From positions 310,001 to 374,000 of the forward strand of contig NZ_CALSBP010000002.1 of the NCBI RefSeq assembly GCF_943373825.1: a stretch of 64,000 nt of DNA. Direction: 5' to 3'. Below, piece after piece: positions 33,858 to 42,779 of this stretch. Within the stretch, counting starts at the first letter, position 1; the number at the start of each line of letters is the position of its first letter. The translations under genes and the position numbers were made by a program. Source of the stretch: Aquimarina spinulae. Lineage in GTDB: Bacteria > Bacteroidota > Bacteroidia > Flavobacteriales > Flavobacteriaceae. The notes beneath the pieces were generated by a model that saw only the letters and a list, made by a program, of their open reading frames with translations, was not told the DNA's origin and did not search any database.

Positions 33858-36731
33858 TTACATCTTCACATCGCTAAGTTTTACTTCTTTTCCTTCTTTA
33901 TCCAACATCAACACTTCATCAAACCCAGCATTTTTAAATTGCTCAAATTGCGTAGCTGCATCCCCTATTAACAGATATGCCATTTTAGTTTCATCAAGAT
34001 ATTTATTTGCCAATGCCTTATGTTGTTCTAAGGTCATTTCTTCTATTATTTTCTCTTCTTTGGCTATATAATCTGATGCAAAATCATACCTTCCCATCTC
34101 TTGTAACATTCCTAATAATGCTCCTTGAGTTTCAAATCTACGAGCATTAGATTTTATTAAGGCATTTTTGGTAAACGCTAAATCTTCTTCAGAAATACCA
34201 TTTTTATACTTTTCTATTTCATCTTTAAAAATCTTTACAGATTCAAAAGTAGTATTGGTACGAACACTTGAAGAAGCCGTAAAAGTTCCTGGTATCTTAC
34301 TCCCATTAAATCTGGACCGTGCACCATAGGTATATCCTTTTTCTTCTCTCAAGATTAGATTTACATTTCCCGAGAATGACCCTCCCAGTTTATAATTCAT
34401 AACCGTAGCCGGAAAATAATCCTCATCTGTACGTGCCATAGAAAGGTACCCTATATTAATTACAGATTGTTTTGCATTAGGAATATCTACAAAATACAAC
34501 GATGATTTATCTCTAGTATTCACTACTTCATACTCTGGAATAGTCACTTCTTTGCTGGCCCACTTATTTTCTAAGTTTTTAAGAGCAGCAAGTGCTTTAT
34601 CCTGATTTAGATCTCCTACAATTTGAAACTTACTTACTGAAGGAGAGAAATTATTGGTATAAAACTGTTTTAAGTCATCTATAGTAATCGCTTCTACAGA
34701 AGCTACAGTACCACTGGTAGGATAAGCAAACATATGTTTTTCTCCGTAAAGAAGTTTATTATATACATTTCTTGCCACCGTATTAGGGTCTGCAGCAGAT
34801 CTTTTAATTCCATTAATTGTTTTGGTTTTTATTCTTGCAAACTCTTCTTCATCCCACCTTGGCTCTAACAATATTTCGCCTATCAAATCCATTGTTTTAT
34901 CAAGATTACGCACCAGAGTATTACCTCTTATGATAATTGCTTCTCTGGTTGTATACATTCTGATAGAGGCTCCTAATAATTCTATTTCTTCTTCTAATTG
35001 CTCTGGAGTCTTGGTAACGGTACCTTCCATCATGATATCTGTCATTAGATTTGCTACTCCAACTTTATCAAATGAATCTAGCAAATGTCCTCCAGAAATT
35101 ATAAGACTAAAATTAACCAATGGAAGTTCGTTTTGCTCTATACCATATACTTTCATTCCATTAGATAATGAAGTACTCCAGGATTGAGGAATGTTCAGTT
35201 TTGGAGATTCTCCTTCTTTTGGAGCTACAGAACGATCAAAAGCCGAAGGTGTTTTTTGGATTTCTTCTTTTGTTTCTACGACTGCTTCTTCTACGTTTTC
35301 TTTTATTTCTTCTTCGACAACTGCAGCTTTTTCTGAATCATTTGCTGCCAGGTCCAGTTTTCCCTTCGGAACAAAACTAGTAATCACATAAGGCTTATCC
35401 TTAATATATGTATTGTATACTCTAATTACATCTTCTTTTGTAACTGCCTTAATATTTTCAATATCTTGAGTAATAAATCCCGGGTCACCGGCAAATACAT
35501 TGTATTGTGCTAATTGAAATGATTTTCCCAGCACACTACTAATTCCATTATAAAATTGCGTCTCAAGCCCTGCTTTAATACGTTCGATATCTGTTTCAGT
35601 AATTCCTTCTTCTTCAAATTTCTTAAACGCTTCAAAGACTCCTACTTCGATATCGGCCAGACTTTTGCCATCATTAGCCGTAATATTTACTCTGAATTTA
35701 CCTGCTATTTCCATAGATCTATTCCATGCATTAGTATCCGAGGTTAATTCTTTTTCTTTTACCAAAACTTTATATAAGGGTGCTTTTTTTCCATCGGATA
35801 ACAATTGTCCTAAGAAGTCTAATGCATAGGCATCTTTAGTATATTGTTCTACTGTTGGCCAAACCATATTTAATTGCGCAGTAGTTGCAAAGTTATCTTC
35901 GTGAGAGAATCTTTTGGTTTCTGATAAAGTAACATTCTGCACTTTTAATTTTTCTACAGGTTGACGTTTTTTAATTTCGCCAAAATACTTCTCGATCATT
36001 GCCTTAGTCTGTTCTGTTTCAAAATCTCCGGCAAGTACTATAGTAGCATTATTGGGTCCGTAATATTTATCATAAAACTCTTTTACATCTTCTACAGTAG
36101 CATTCTGAAGGTCTACTAACTCTCCTATTACCTGCCAGTTATATGGATGCCCATCTGGATAAATATTCTTATCAATTACCCAGTTGGTATGCCCGTAAGG
36201 ATTATTATCTACACGTTGTCTTTTTTCATTTTGCACAACTTCCTGTTGATTTTTGAAAGCACTTTTTGTGACTGTATTAATTAGAAAGCCCATTCTATCA
36301 GACTCTAACCATAATACGGTTTCCATAGCATTTTTAGGAACTACCTCATAATATATAGTTCCGTCCTGCCATGTTCCTCCGTTAAGTGTTCCTCCAACAT
36401 CCTGAATCTTTTTAAAGAATTGATCCTGAGGTACATTTTCTGATTCCTGAAACAGCATATGTTCGAATAAATGTGCGAATCCTGTTCTTCCTGGTTTTTC
36501 TCGATTAGAACCTACACCGTATTGGATTGCAACCGAAACAATCGGATCAGACTTATCCTGATGTAACACTACTTGAAGCCCATTTTCTAACTCATATTTT
36601 TCGAAATCAATAGATAGTTTACCTACTTCTTCTGTTTGTACTTCAGAATTTGTTTCTTTCTTGCAAGAAATAACTCCTAACAATAAAAAGGACACTACTA
36701 CGATGAGCACCCTATGAACCTGAGTTTTCAT
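33858..36731 (-). CDS. M16-family (insulinase-like) zinc peptidase lipoprotein
   Basis: 957 aa. Lipobox GVISC at about residues 19-23 after a hydrophobic signal. The inverted zinc motif HLFEH (residues 87-91) and a downstream ligand region NQQEVVQNEKRQR are present. A second M16-like half (from about residue 520) lacks HxxEH, as usual for the inactive clam-shell half. The size fits pitrilysin-like two-domain enzymes. A Glu/Val-rich segment (about residues 470-500) links the halves. It probably degrades peptides in the periplasm or at the outer membrane. Flanked by its own terminator; single gene. Confidence 0.92.
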   Translation of the reverse strand: MKTQVHRVLIVVVSFLLLGVISCKKETNSEVQTEEVGKLSIDFEKYELENGLQVVLHQDKSDPIVSVAIQYGVGSNREKPGRTGFAHLFEHMLFQESENVPQDQFFKKIQDVGGTLNGGTWQDGTIYYEVVPKNAMETVLWLESDRMGFLINTVTKSAFKNQQEVVQNEKRQRVDNNPYGHTNWVIDKNIYPDGHPYNWQVIGELVDLQNATVEDVKEFYDKYYGPNNATIVLAGDFETEQTKAMIEKYFGEIKKRQPVEKLKVQNVTLSETKRFSHEDNFATTAQLNMVWPTVEQYTKDAYALDFLGQLLSDGKKAPLYKVLVKEKELTSDTNAWNRSMEIAGKFRVNITANDGKSLADIEVGVFEAFKKFEEEGITETDIERIKAGLETQFYNGISSVLGKSFQLAQYNVFAGDPGFITQDIENIKAVTKEDVIRVYNTYIKDKPYVITSFVPKGKLDLAANDSEKAAVVEEEIKENVEEAVVETKEEIQKTPSAFDRSVAPKEGESPKLNIPQSWSTSLSNGMKVYGIEQNELPLVNFSLIISGGHLLDSFDKVGVANLMTDIMMEGTVTKTPEQLEEEIELLGASIRMYTTREAIIIRGNTLVRNLDKTMDLIGEILLEPRWDEEEFARIKTKTINGIKRSAADPNTVARNVYNKLLYGEKHMFAYPTSGTVASVEAITIDDLKQFYTNNFSPSVSKFQIVGDLNQDKALAALKNLENKWASKEVTIPEYEVVNTRDKSSLYFVDIPNAKQSVINIGYLSMARTDEDYFPATVMNYKLGGSFSGNVNLILREEKGYTYGARSRFNGSKIPGTFTASSSVRTNTTFESVKIFKDEIEKYKNGISEEDLAFTKNALIKSNARRFETQGALLGMLQEMGRYDFASDYIAKEEKIIEEMTLEQHKALANKYLDETKMAYLLIGDAATQFEQFKNAGFDEVLMLDKEGKEVKLSDVKM

Positions 36732-37127
36732 AATTATATTTTTTGTTTATGAAGTTAAAAATAACCTTTGCCAATGAGTATTTCTATGGATATGTTATTA
36801 AAATAAAGTTAAAGGGGGCTATTTTATGCTTGTAAACTCTCTTAAAAAAGCTTTTTATGAGATAAATAGAAAGGCCTTCCATTCCCTGAAAGGCCCTTCT
36901 ATCGATAAGTAGTATGTACTCCTTTTAAAAAATTGTAGTTAGTTAAGTTACTATAGTTTATCTGAGTTTATTTGCACTCTTAAAATCTAATGTTCTAATC
37001 ATACATCAACAGATTCTATGTAGTAAAGAAATATTGCTATTTTTCTCAACATAACAACAAAACTGTATAACTCTAAAACGAGGTACATTACTTACGCGAA
37101 AGATTCTTACTCCTGGACTTACCAAAG
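36732..37127. other. Intergenic region before the M16 peptidase
   Basis: 396 nt. Contains a hairpin of AGAAAGGCCTT and AAGGCCCTTCT (36868-36900, one mismatch), possibly the end of the DUF4214-like transcript. No gene seen. Confidence 0.45.
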
Positions 37128-37748
37128 TTAATATGTACATTGGTTTGCTGCATTTGTACATTCGGTAGCCATATTATTCTTTCTTATTTGGTATTCTTGA
37201 GAATTCATAATACCACAAACGACTGCTTTAAGGCTTGTTCTTTTCATTTCTCGTGTCCAGGCAATTCCTCCGGTTACATCTGGCTCTCTTAAAAGCAATC
37301 CCCGGTAAGCAATATAAATATCTAAATCCAGCTGAAGCTCTGTTAAATTGTAACGATTCAAATAGCTATAATACTGATTTCCCCATCTTACTTTAGCTTC
37401 ATTTGATATTATAAATTGTTCTGTTACAAAACAAACATCTCGTCTATTTAGCTCTCTTACCCATTGAGTAACTACGCTTTGGTTTTCTGGACATCTTCTC
37501 AGAAAAGACAAATAGGAAATCCTAATCACGCAAGTTGCATCAATTTGAGGAGGTGAAGGGATATCTCTTGGTGGTCTGAAATCGGGATCTTCGGGAAAAG
37601 GAAATGACTTTTCTGGCGTATTGGTAGTATCTACTATCTCTACTGGCTCATTATTTGCATCTTCTTTCTCGCAGGAAGAAATTAAAAGCAATCCTAAAAA
37701 CATAGGAAATAGTACAAGGTACTGTAATCTATATATTAATTTTTTCAT
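37128..37748 (-). CDS. DUF4214-like lipoprotein
   Basis: 206 aa. Signal and lipobox (LLLISSCEKED), an acidic/Pro-rich linker, then two helical repeats with VIRISYLSFLRRCPE and IYIAYRGLLLREPD followed by GGIAWTREM, the pattern of DUF4214 (Y-x-x-x-L-x-R-x-P-D-x-x-G). Such domains are found in surface-layer-linked and secreted proteins; the function is unknown. No partner in an operon. Confidence 0.65.
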   Translation of the reverse strand: MKKLIYRLQYLVLFPMFLGLLLISSCEKEDANNEPVEIVDTTNTPEKSFPFPEDPDFRPPRDIPSPPQIDATCVIRISYLSFLRRCPENQSVVTQWVRELNRRDVCFVTEQFIISNEAKVRWGNQYYSYLNRYNLTELQLDLDIYIAYRGLLLREPDVTGGIAWTREMKRTSLKAVVCGIMNSQEYQIRKNNMATECTNAANQCTY

Positions 37749-37799
37749 GATATAAAAGTTGTTTTATGATTATTATGTGAAATTATTTATGTTTCAAAT

Positions 37800-37829
37800 A
37801 GAGGCTAAACTGCATAGAACTTAGCCTCT
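37800..37829. terminator. Hairpin downstream of the small double-glycine peptide gene
   Basis: AGAGGCTAA and TTAGCCTCT form a 9-bp stem with a 12-nt loop, 35 nt after the small-peptide stop. The U-rich tract is poor, so it is a weak terminator candidate. Confidence 0.55.
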
Positions 37830-37863
37830 TATTTATTGATTTGTCATCCGGTTTTGAAATAGA

Positions 37864-38022
37864 TTATCCTCTAATGCAATGACCGTTATTACTACATACT
37901 GGCCATAAAAAAGGGCAGTCTGCATCTGAGTTGCAGTCTATTTTTATTCCTCCTTTAATAAAAGCTTGTTCGTTTCTTTTTAATTGATCGACACCATTAA
38001 GGTTTACAATGTTTTTTAACAT
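37864..38022 (-). CDS. Small Cys-rich secreted peptide with double-glycine-type leader
   Basis: 52 aa from the ATG at 38022: MLKNIVNLNGVDQLKRNEQ, then AFIKGG, then a 24-residue tail with four Cys (DC, DC, VC, HC). Flavobacteria have many precursors starting MLKNI...L...Q..I.GG, cleaved after GG by a peptidase-containing ABC transporter. The ORF extends further upstream to 38067, but this start matches the family. The four Cys may form two disulfides. I see no modification enzymes or dedicated exporter nearby, so the role (bacteriocin, signal or other) is open. Confidence 0.7.
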   Translation of the reverse strand: MLKNIVNLNGVDQLKRNEQAFIKGGIKIDCNSDADCPFLWPVCSNNGHCIRG

Positions 38023-38234
38023 AACTATTAATTTTAAAATCGTATTTGTGTGAACATTTATAGACACTCACAGTTTGTGTCTATCCTTGCAAGAATATTT
38101 TTATATGTCCAAAACAGGTTTTACATCTTTAGGACAGTTTCTTTTCTAATGTTTAAAAAGCCAGATTGTGGAACATATGCTAATCACTTATTTCAAAATT
38201 AGGTCGTGAATCCCTTTAAAACAAAGGGTTAATA

Positions 38235-38257
38235 TTCATATTTATAAATTTGAACAA
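38235..38257. promoter_or_regulatory. Near-palindromic motif, copy 1 (TTCATATTTATAAATTTGAA)
   Basis: A 23-nt stretch also found with one change at 39397-39420. It is nearly a palindrome centred on TTTATAAA. It is about 215 nt upstream of the small-peptide gene. Candidate binding site for a regulator such as the adjacent AraC-type protein. Confidence 0.4.
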
Positions 38258-38423
38258 CCAAAAATCAATAGCGCGATTTTAATAAAATGATACTTCTTAA
38301 GAATTGGCATACTCATCATATTTAGAAGGCTTAGGCATATGTTTTATGATCATAGAGCAATTCATTAGCTGTAAAGAATTTTCTTTTATAAATATGATAG
38401 GGATATGATTAATAAGTTCTATA

Positions 38424-38457
38424 AAAAAACCGTCTAGACATTTTCGCTAGACGGTTT
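38424..38457 (-). terminator. Terminator after the T9SS protein gene
   Basis: On the minus strand AACCGTCTAG and CTAGACGGTT form a 10-bp stem with a 9-nt loop, followed by a U-run; about 30 nt after the stop codon at 38486. Confidence 0.85.
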
Positions 38458-38485
38458 CGTTCATTTCAAAAAAGTAGATTGTTTT

Positions 38486-39325
38486 TTAATTTTTTACCAA
38501 GGTTTTATAATACTTATTTTCTCCACTGGTAATCTGGCAATAATACATTCCTTTTTCCCAACCTAATGTTTCAAAACCATACATTGTTTTAAGTCCTGTA
38601 CTACTTTTTCTTTTTAGCACACTTCTTTTTAATTTTATTCCATTGCTATTATATACTTCTATATGGATTTTATGATCATTGCTTTGCTTACCGAAATATT
38701 CAATCGTCAAATGATCTTTAACAGGATTAGGGTAAAATGTAATTGAATTTTTATGAGTAGATTTCGTTGATGCACGACCAGAACGATCTTTACCTATAAA
38801 TATGTCAATTTCTAAAATATCATCTAACCAATTCCCATCGCTACCATCGTCATCATTACGATAATCTTCTTCATTATCATACTCTACCAAACGTAATGAA
38901 ATTAAATTATTCTTCTCTTTAAAAAATAGAGGTGTGTTAAAAACATAGGGGTAGTCAAATATCGGATCTACAATTGATGGCACAGGTGGAGGATCGTTTT
39001 TTACGGGAGGTATAATTACAGGTGCACTGGCTCCAAAAGGATCACTGGGTACTACGACATAGGACAATCTAAAATATTTTGTAGTATTTATATTGGAGCT
39101 ATAATCCAAATTAAGTTTTAATCGTATAATATCGTATGGTCTAAACGCTAACCTTTCTGGTCCTTTTAACTTTACAACCTGTTCTACTATCCCTTTATCA
39201 TTAAAGGAATCTGTGATAGATATGGATACATCAATGGTACGATCCCTAGGGGTTATTTTTTCTTGCCCATTAATGAAATTAGGAATACATACTACAAGGA
39301 GTATAAAAAAATACTTCGTTTTCAT
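38486..39325 (-). CDS. Secreted protein with T9SS type-A sorting domain, unknown function
   Basis: 279 aa. Signal peptide (MKTKYFFILLVVCIPNFINGQ), a middle of beta-rich sequence with a proline-rich loop (PPVKNDPPPVPS) and an acidic patch (DNEEDYRNDDDG), then the sorting domain from ITFYPNPVKDHLTIEYFG to YYKTLVKN. It is probably secreted through T9SS and held at or released from the surface. I do not recognise the N-terminal part. It lies just downstream of the TPR-AraC regulator on the same strand (102 nt), with a shared motif between them. Confidence 0.8.
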   Translation of the reverse strand: MKTKYFFILLVVCIPNFINGQEKITPRDRTIDVSISITDSFNDKGIVEQVVKLKGPERLAFRPYDIIRLKLNLDYSSNINTTKYFRLSYVVVPSDPFGASAPVIIPPVKNDPPPVPSIVDPIFDYPYVFNTPLFFKEKNNLISLRLVEYDNEEDYRNDDDGSDGNWLDDILEIDIFIGKDRSGRASTKSTHKNSITFYPNPVKDHLTIEYFGKQSNDHKIHIEVYNSNGIKLKRSVLKRKSSTGLKTMYGFETLGWEKGMYYCQITSGENKYYKTLVKN

Positions 39326-39396
39326 GATTAAAATTTTAAGAGTTATACATTAAAAACAAAGTATCAATATTTGGGCTTATCTAATAATCCGAATTG

Positions 39397-39420
39397 TTCA
39401 TATTTATAAATTTAAACAAT
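39397..39420. promoter_or_regulatory. Near-palindromic motif, copy 2
   Basis: Same motif as 38235-38257 (22 of 23 positions), located between the TPR-AraC gene and the T9SS gene, about 70 nt upstream of the latter's start. Confidence 0.4.
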
Positions 39421-39426
39421 AAACCG

Positions 39427-41268
39427 CTAGCTTAGCTCTAGTTTCTTAATATAAAATGCCGGATTTAGTCCGGTTTTACTTTTAAAAACTTTAATAAATG
39501 TAGTGGCACTTTTATAACCTGTTTCTTTTGCTACGGCCCTGATCGTATAAGACCTAAACATAGGGTCTTCTTTAAGTTTTAACAAGGCATAATCAATTCT
39601 TAACTCATTAAGATATTGGTTAAATGACTTCTTTTTTATTTCGTTCAAGGCTTTTGATAAGTAGGTTGTGTTGGTATGAAGTAATTTTGCTGTTGAATAC
39701 AAATTACAGTCTTGCGAAATATAAAAATGAGTATTTTCTAATTCTTGAAGTTTCTTGAGAATTTTTTCTGATTTTTCATCTTTTATTTTCACTTCTCGAA
39801 TCGGGTGTTCTGGCTCGTGATCTAAAGATTTTTTCTCTTTAATATCTTCAATTACTTTTAGAAACTTTTGTTCTTTTATTTTAGTTTTTCTTCGATATAC
39901 CAAAAAAACAGACAATAGCGCTGTAATCAATACTATGGATATAGTTACAATAATTTTCTTACTTGTCACACTTTTTGTTTTTTCACTTACCAGTTTATTA
40001 TTCTCGATTTTGAAATCTTCTAAATCATCTTCATACAATAAATCCTTGGCCACTAATCTTTTGTCATTTTTTACCTGAATAACATTTTGAAGCCTATCAT
40101 AATACGATATCTGCTTTTCCTGATCACCCAATATTTTTGATGTTTCGATGGCCAGTTTATACATATTTTCTATTTTATCTGCCTCTATGTTATCACCAAT
40201 CAGATCAAAATTTTTGTTTAATAAAGAAATCGTTTCATCATATTTTTTTTGTTGATATAAACATCTTGCCATATAATAATTGGCTATATACAAATTAGTT
40301 TGTTGTCCCCCTCTACTATTTACAAAAATGTCTTTTCCTTGCTTAAGAAACCCTAATGCTTTATAGTATTCTTCTTTTTTATAATAGATATCTCCGAGGT
40401 TGATATAAAAATAGCTTTTGTATATAGGTAAGTCATAATTCTCTGCAAACAAAATACCTTGGTCATTTATTTTTAAAGCCTCGTCAAGTTTATGGATTTC
40501 TGCCAGGCATTTGCCTTTTCCTAATAATGAGCTTAGGTAGGTGTTTTTATATTGAATGAAATTATTTTTTGTTTCTTTTTCTAAGGTTTTAAGTACTAAA
40601 TCATATTCATTAATAGCATCTCTGTATCGTTTTAATTTCATACGCACATTAGCTATATTGGTATGACTTATAAACTTATATGATAAATTCGGTATGCCTT
40701 TAGAAAGTTCTTTGGCACTAAGATAAGATTGTAGTGATTCTTCATACGCTCCAAGAACATAATAACTACCTCCTAACAGACTGTGGCTTCCAAAAATCTT
40801 TATGGTATCTTTTATTTTTTCTGCAGCTTTAACAGATATATAAGCATTTTTTATCGTGTTACTGTGATTAGAACGTATGTATTCTATATATGCAATTTGA
40901 TAGCTTGAGAAATATTGAATATTATAATCTCCCTGTGTTTTTCCTCTTTGCAAAAAAGCTTTGCAATAAGCTAAACCTTTTATAGTATCTTTATCTTTGG
41001 AGAATGCGTTTTTGATAAAATTTTCTATTTTTCTTATAGAATCAGATTGACTAATAAACAGTTTTTCTTTTTCTGAAATCAAATAAGACACCTCTTTTTC
41101 TTCCGCTTTGTTTTGTCCAATCACAACATCAAAGCATAAAGTAAAAACATAAAAAATAAGACAATATCTACAGTATTTAGAGTTACTAAAAACTGATAAA
41201 ATTGATTTTGTAAAATGTGATAGTGAAAATAAGGTCATTGGTTTTAAAGAGTTAAATTTCCATATCAT
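39427..41268 (-). CDS. TPR-repeat membrane protein with C-terminal AraC-type DNA-binding domain
   Basis: About 613 aa. N-terminal signal/hydrophobic segment (CRYCLIFYVFTLCFDVVIGQ near residues 35-55), periplasmic TPR repeats (about 70-400), one TM helix (IIVTISIVLITALLSVFLVYRR) and a cytoplasmic AraC helix-turn-helix (YLSKALNEIKKKSFNQYLNELRIDYALLKL...GYKSATTFIKVFKSKTGLNPA). This layout is common in Bacteroidota as one-component regulators. The ATG at 41268 is chosen over a TTG at 41274 because the TTG lies within a 20-bp perfect palindrome. The regulated genes are unknown; the T9SS gene downstream is the obvious candidate. Confidence 0.85.
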   Translation of the reverse strand: MIWKFNSLKPMTLFSLSHFTKSILSVFSNSKYCRYCLIFYVFTLCFDVVIGQNKAEEKEVSYLISEKEKLFISQSDSIRKIENFIKNAFSKDKDTIKGLAYCKAFLQRGKTQGDYNIQYFSSYQIAYIEYIRSNHSNTIKNAYISVKAAEKIKDTIKIFGSHSLLGGSYYVLGAYEESLQSYLSAKELSKGIPNLSYKFISHTNIANVRMKLKRYRDAINEYDLVLKTLEKETKNNFIQYKNTYLSSLLGKGKCLAEIHKLDEALKINDQGILFAENYDLPIYKSYFYINLGDIYYKKEEYYKALGFLKQGKDIFVNSRGGQQTNLYIANYYMARCLYQQKKYDETISLLNKNFDLIGDNIEADKIENMYKLAIETSKILGDQEKQISYYDRLQNVIQVKNDKRLVAKDLLYEDDLEDFKIENNKLVSEKTKSVTSKKIIVTISIVLITALLSVFLVYRRKTKIKEQKFLKVIEDIKEKKSLDHEPEHPIREVKIKDEKSEKILKKLQELENTHFYISQDCNLYSTAKLLHTNTTYLSKALNEIKKKSFNQYLNELRIDYALLKLKEDPMFRSYTIRAVAKETGYKSATTFIKVFKSKTGLNPAFYIKKLELS

Positions 41269-41270
41269 CT

Positions 41271-41314
41271 TCAATTATATGTAGGACTATAAAGATAGTC
41301 CTACATATAATTGA
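41271..41314. repeat. Perfect 20-bp inverted repeat at the TPR-AraC start codon
   Basis: Arms 41271-41290 and 41295-41314 are perfectly complementary, separated by AAAG. The inner arm ends 2 nt before the ATG at 41268, so on the mRNA it would sit exactly where the ribosome loads. It could be an operator for autoregulation, an RNA hairpin that blocks initiation, or both. Confidence 0.9.
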
Positions 41315-41411
41315 ATTTTAATAATTAAAGAAATGTACATTTATATTTCCAAAATCATATCTTAATTAACACAAATAAAACTTATTTTCTTATTGCTTTC
41401 TACGATTAACA

Positions 41412-41519
41412 TAACCATCCATCACGATCCAGACTTCTATATTGTATTGCTTCAGAAATATGATCTCCCAAAATTGATTCTGCTCCTTCTAAGTCTGCAA
41501 TAGTTCGGGATACTTTTAG
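41412..41519 (-). pseudogene. Duplicated 3' fragment of comM
   Basis: 108 nt matching the 3' end of the intact comM (46444-46551) at 100 positions. It keeps the reading frame KVSRTIADL...[13 protein letters not shown] to DGWL and then reads Cys-stop; upstream the frame is closed by stops. Most differences are synonymous (GAT/GAC, CTG/TTA, TCT/TCC, GCG/GCA), so the two versions diverged while both were functional. That fits an acquired second tail. It forms the left end of an island. Confidence 0.9.
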
Positions 41520-41674
41520 TTATTATTTTCAGAAATTATTCTAGGAACAAAATTTGTGTTTATCTCGTATTGAGTATTTGGTTCTGCTTTTGAAATACAT
41601 ACTACTAAATTTATTTTTATTTGAAACTTATCATAATAGATTCAGAGAAAGACAATAAATTACCTCTGCGAAGA

Positions 41675-42695
41675 TTAATTAAGGTTAATCATTGATATTT
41701 TACCTTTTATCTGATGTCCATCCTGAGCTTTAATAAAGAAATTTGAAGATGAGTGTGGTTTCATTTTTAGTGTCGTCGACCTTCTTGCATAGCCACTGAT
41801 AAACCTTATTTCATTATATCTTACCTTACAATGATAGCCAGAGCACAAGTCACATGTTTTATGACAACCCCAAATATTACTCGACAATTCAAGTTGAAGT
41901 TTACCAGAAATATAGTCATTAAGGTTTACTATAAAATCAACATTATGAGCATAATTATTCAGTTTGTTGATATTTCTTTTATGGTAATCCTTGTTTAAGG
42001 TTCCGTTAAACAATAACAAATTGGAGTTGTAATCCCCAACATAATTGACAGATGGAGCTAAAGTATTTTTTGTTGGATTATAATACTCTGAGTTATCTAT
42101 GTTCTTGATTCGTACGATAAGAGAACCTTGTAACCTCGAGCAATCATTGTTATGAAAGGATTCAAAAGACATATCAGAGACGCTTATTCGAATTAATTGA
42201 TTTACCTTTTCTCCTTTCTTTATAGTTTTAAGTTTCCAAGCAGAACCGTATCTTTTCCACATGACTATTCTAGTTCCTTCAGTACGTTTCCCCCATTGAT
42301 TAATCATGTACGTTCCTTTTTTAGATTGAATAGAGTAATAACCATCTCCTATATCATTAAACTTCCATTTTGTATTAGAATTCCCCTTCCCTTCCCAAAG
42401 AACAACCTTAGCATCAGAATTGGAAGAATTATTTTCTATATGAACATATTTTCCAAGGTCAGATTTGATATAAAAATATCCATTGCCTGCATCCTCCAAA
42501 TTAAATCGTTGAGTGACATCATTACTACCATTTCTTAGGTTAAGTGGTGTGCCTATTAACTGACATATGCAATTCAATGTCGAGGTATTTGTCTTCAAAT
42601 TCTGATTCTATATAATATTTCCCCTCTAATTGAGCGTTCAAATTAGTTATGAATAGAACAAGTACTACTAACTGAAATATAAAAAGTGTTTTCAT
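41675..42695 (-). pseudogene. Secreted ricin-type beta-trefoil lectin-like protein, frameshifted
   Basis: The ATG at 42695 gives a signal peptide (MKTLFIFQLVVLVLFITNLNAQ), then GKYYIESEFEDKYLDI, the start of a ricin-like trefoil, and ends at a stop about 50 codons in. The frame one base away continues the fold: GTPLNLRNGSNDVTQRFNLED, GNGYFYIKSDLGKYVHIEN, and more WKF/QS motifs, to 41675. Removing one base near 42554 would restore the whole (about 339 aa). The C-terminal part has Cys-rich CHKTCDLCSGYHC. Either a true mutation or a sequencing error. Likely role: carbohydrate-binding secreted protein within the island. Confidence 0.75.
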
Positions 42696-42779
42696 GATTT
42701 AGTGATTTACCCAAATCATGCACTGAAATTTTGACTTCATTAGGAAATTTCAGCGCATAATCCTGGTCGTAAGTTTTAT

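Larger units (their letters stand above)
38068..38485. other. Intergenic region upstream of the double-glycine peptide gene
   Basis: 418 nt. It holds the inverted-repeat motif at 38235-38257, shared with 39397-39420, and the terminator at 38424-38457. No ORF supported. Confidence 0.45.
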
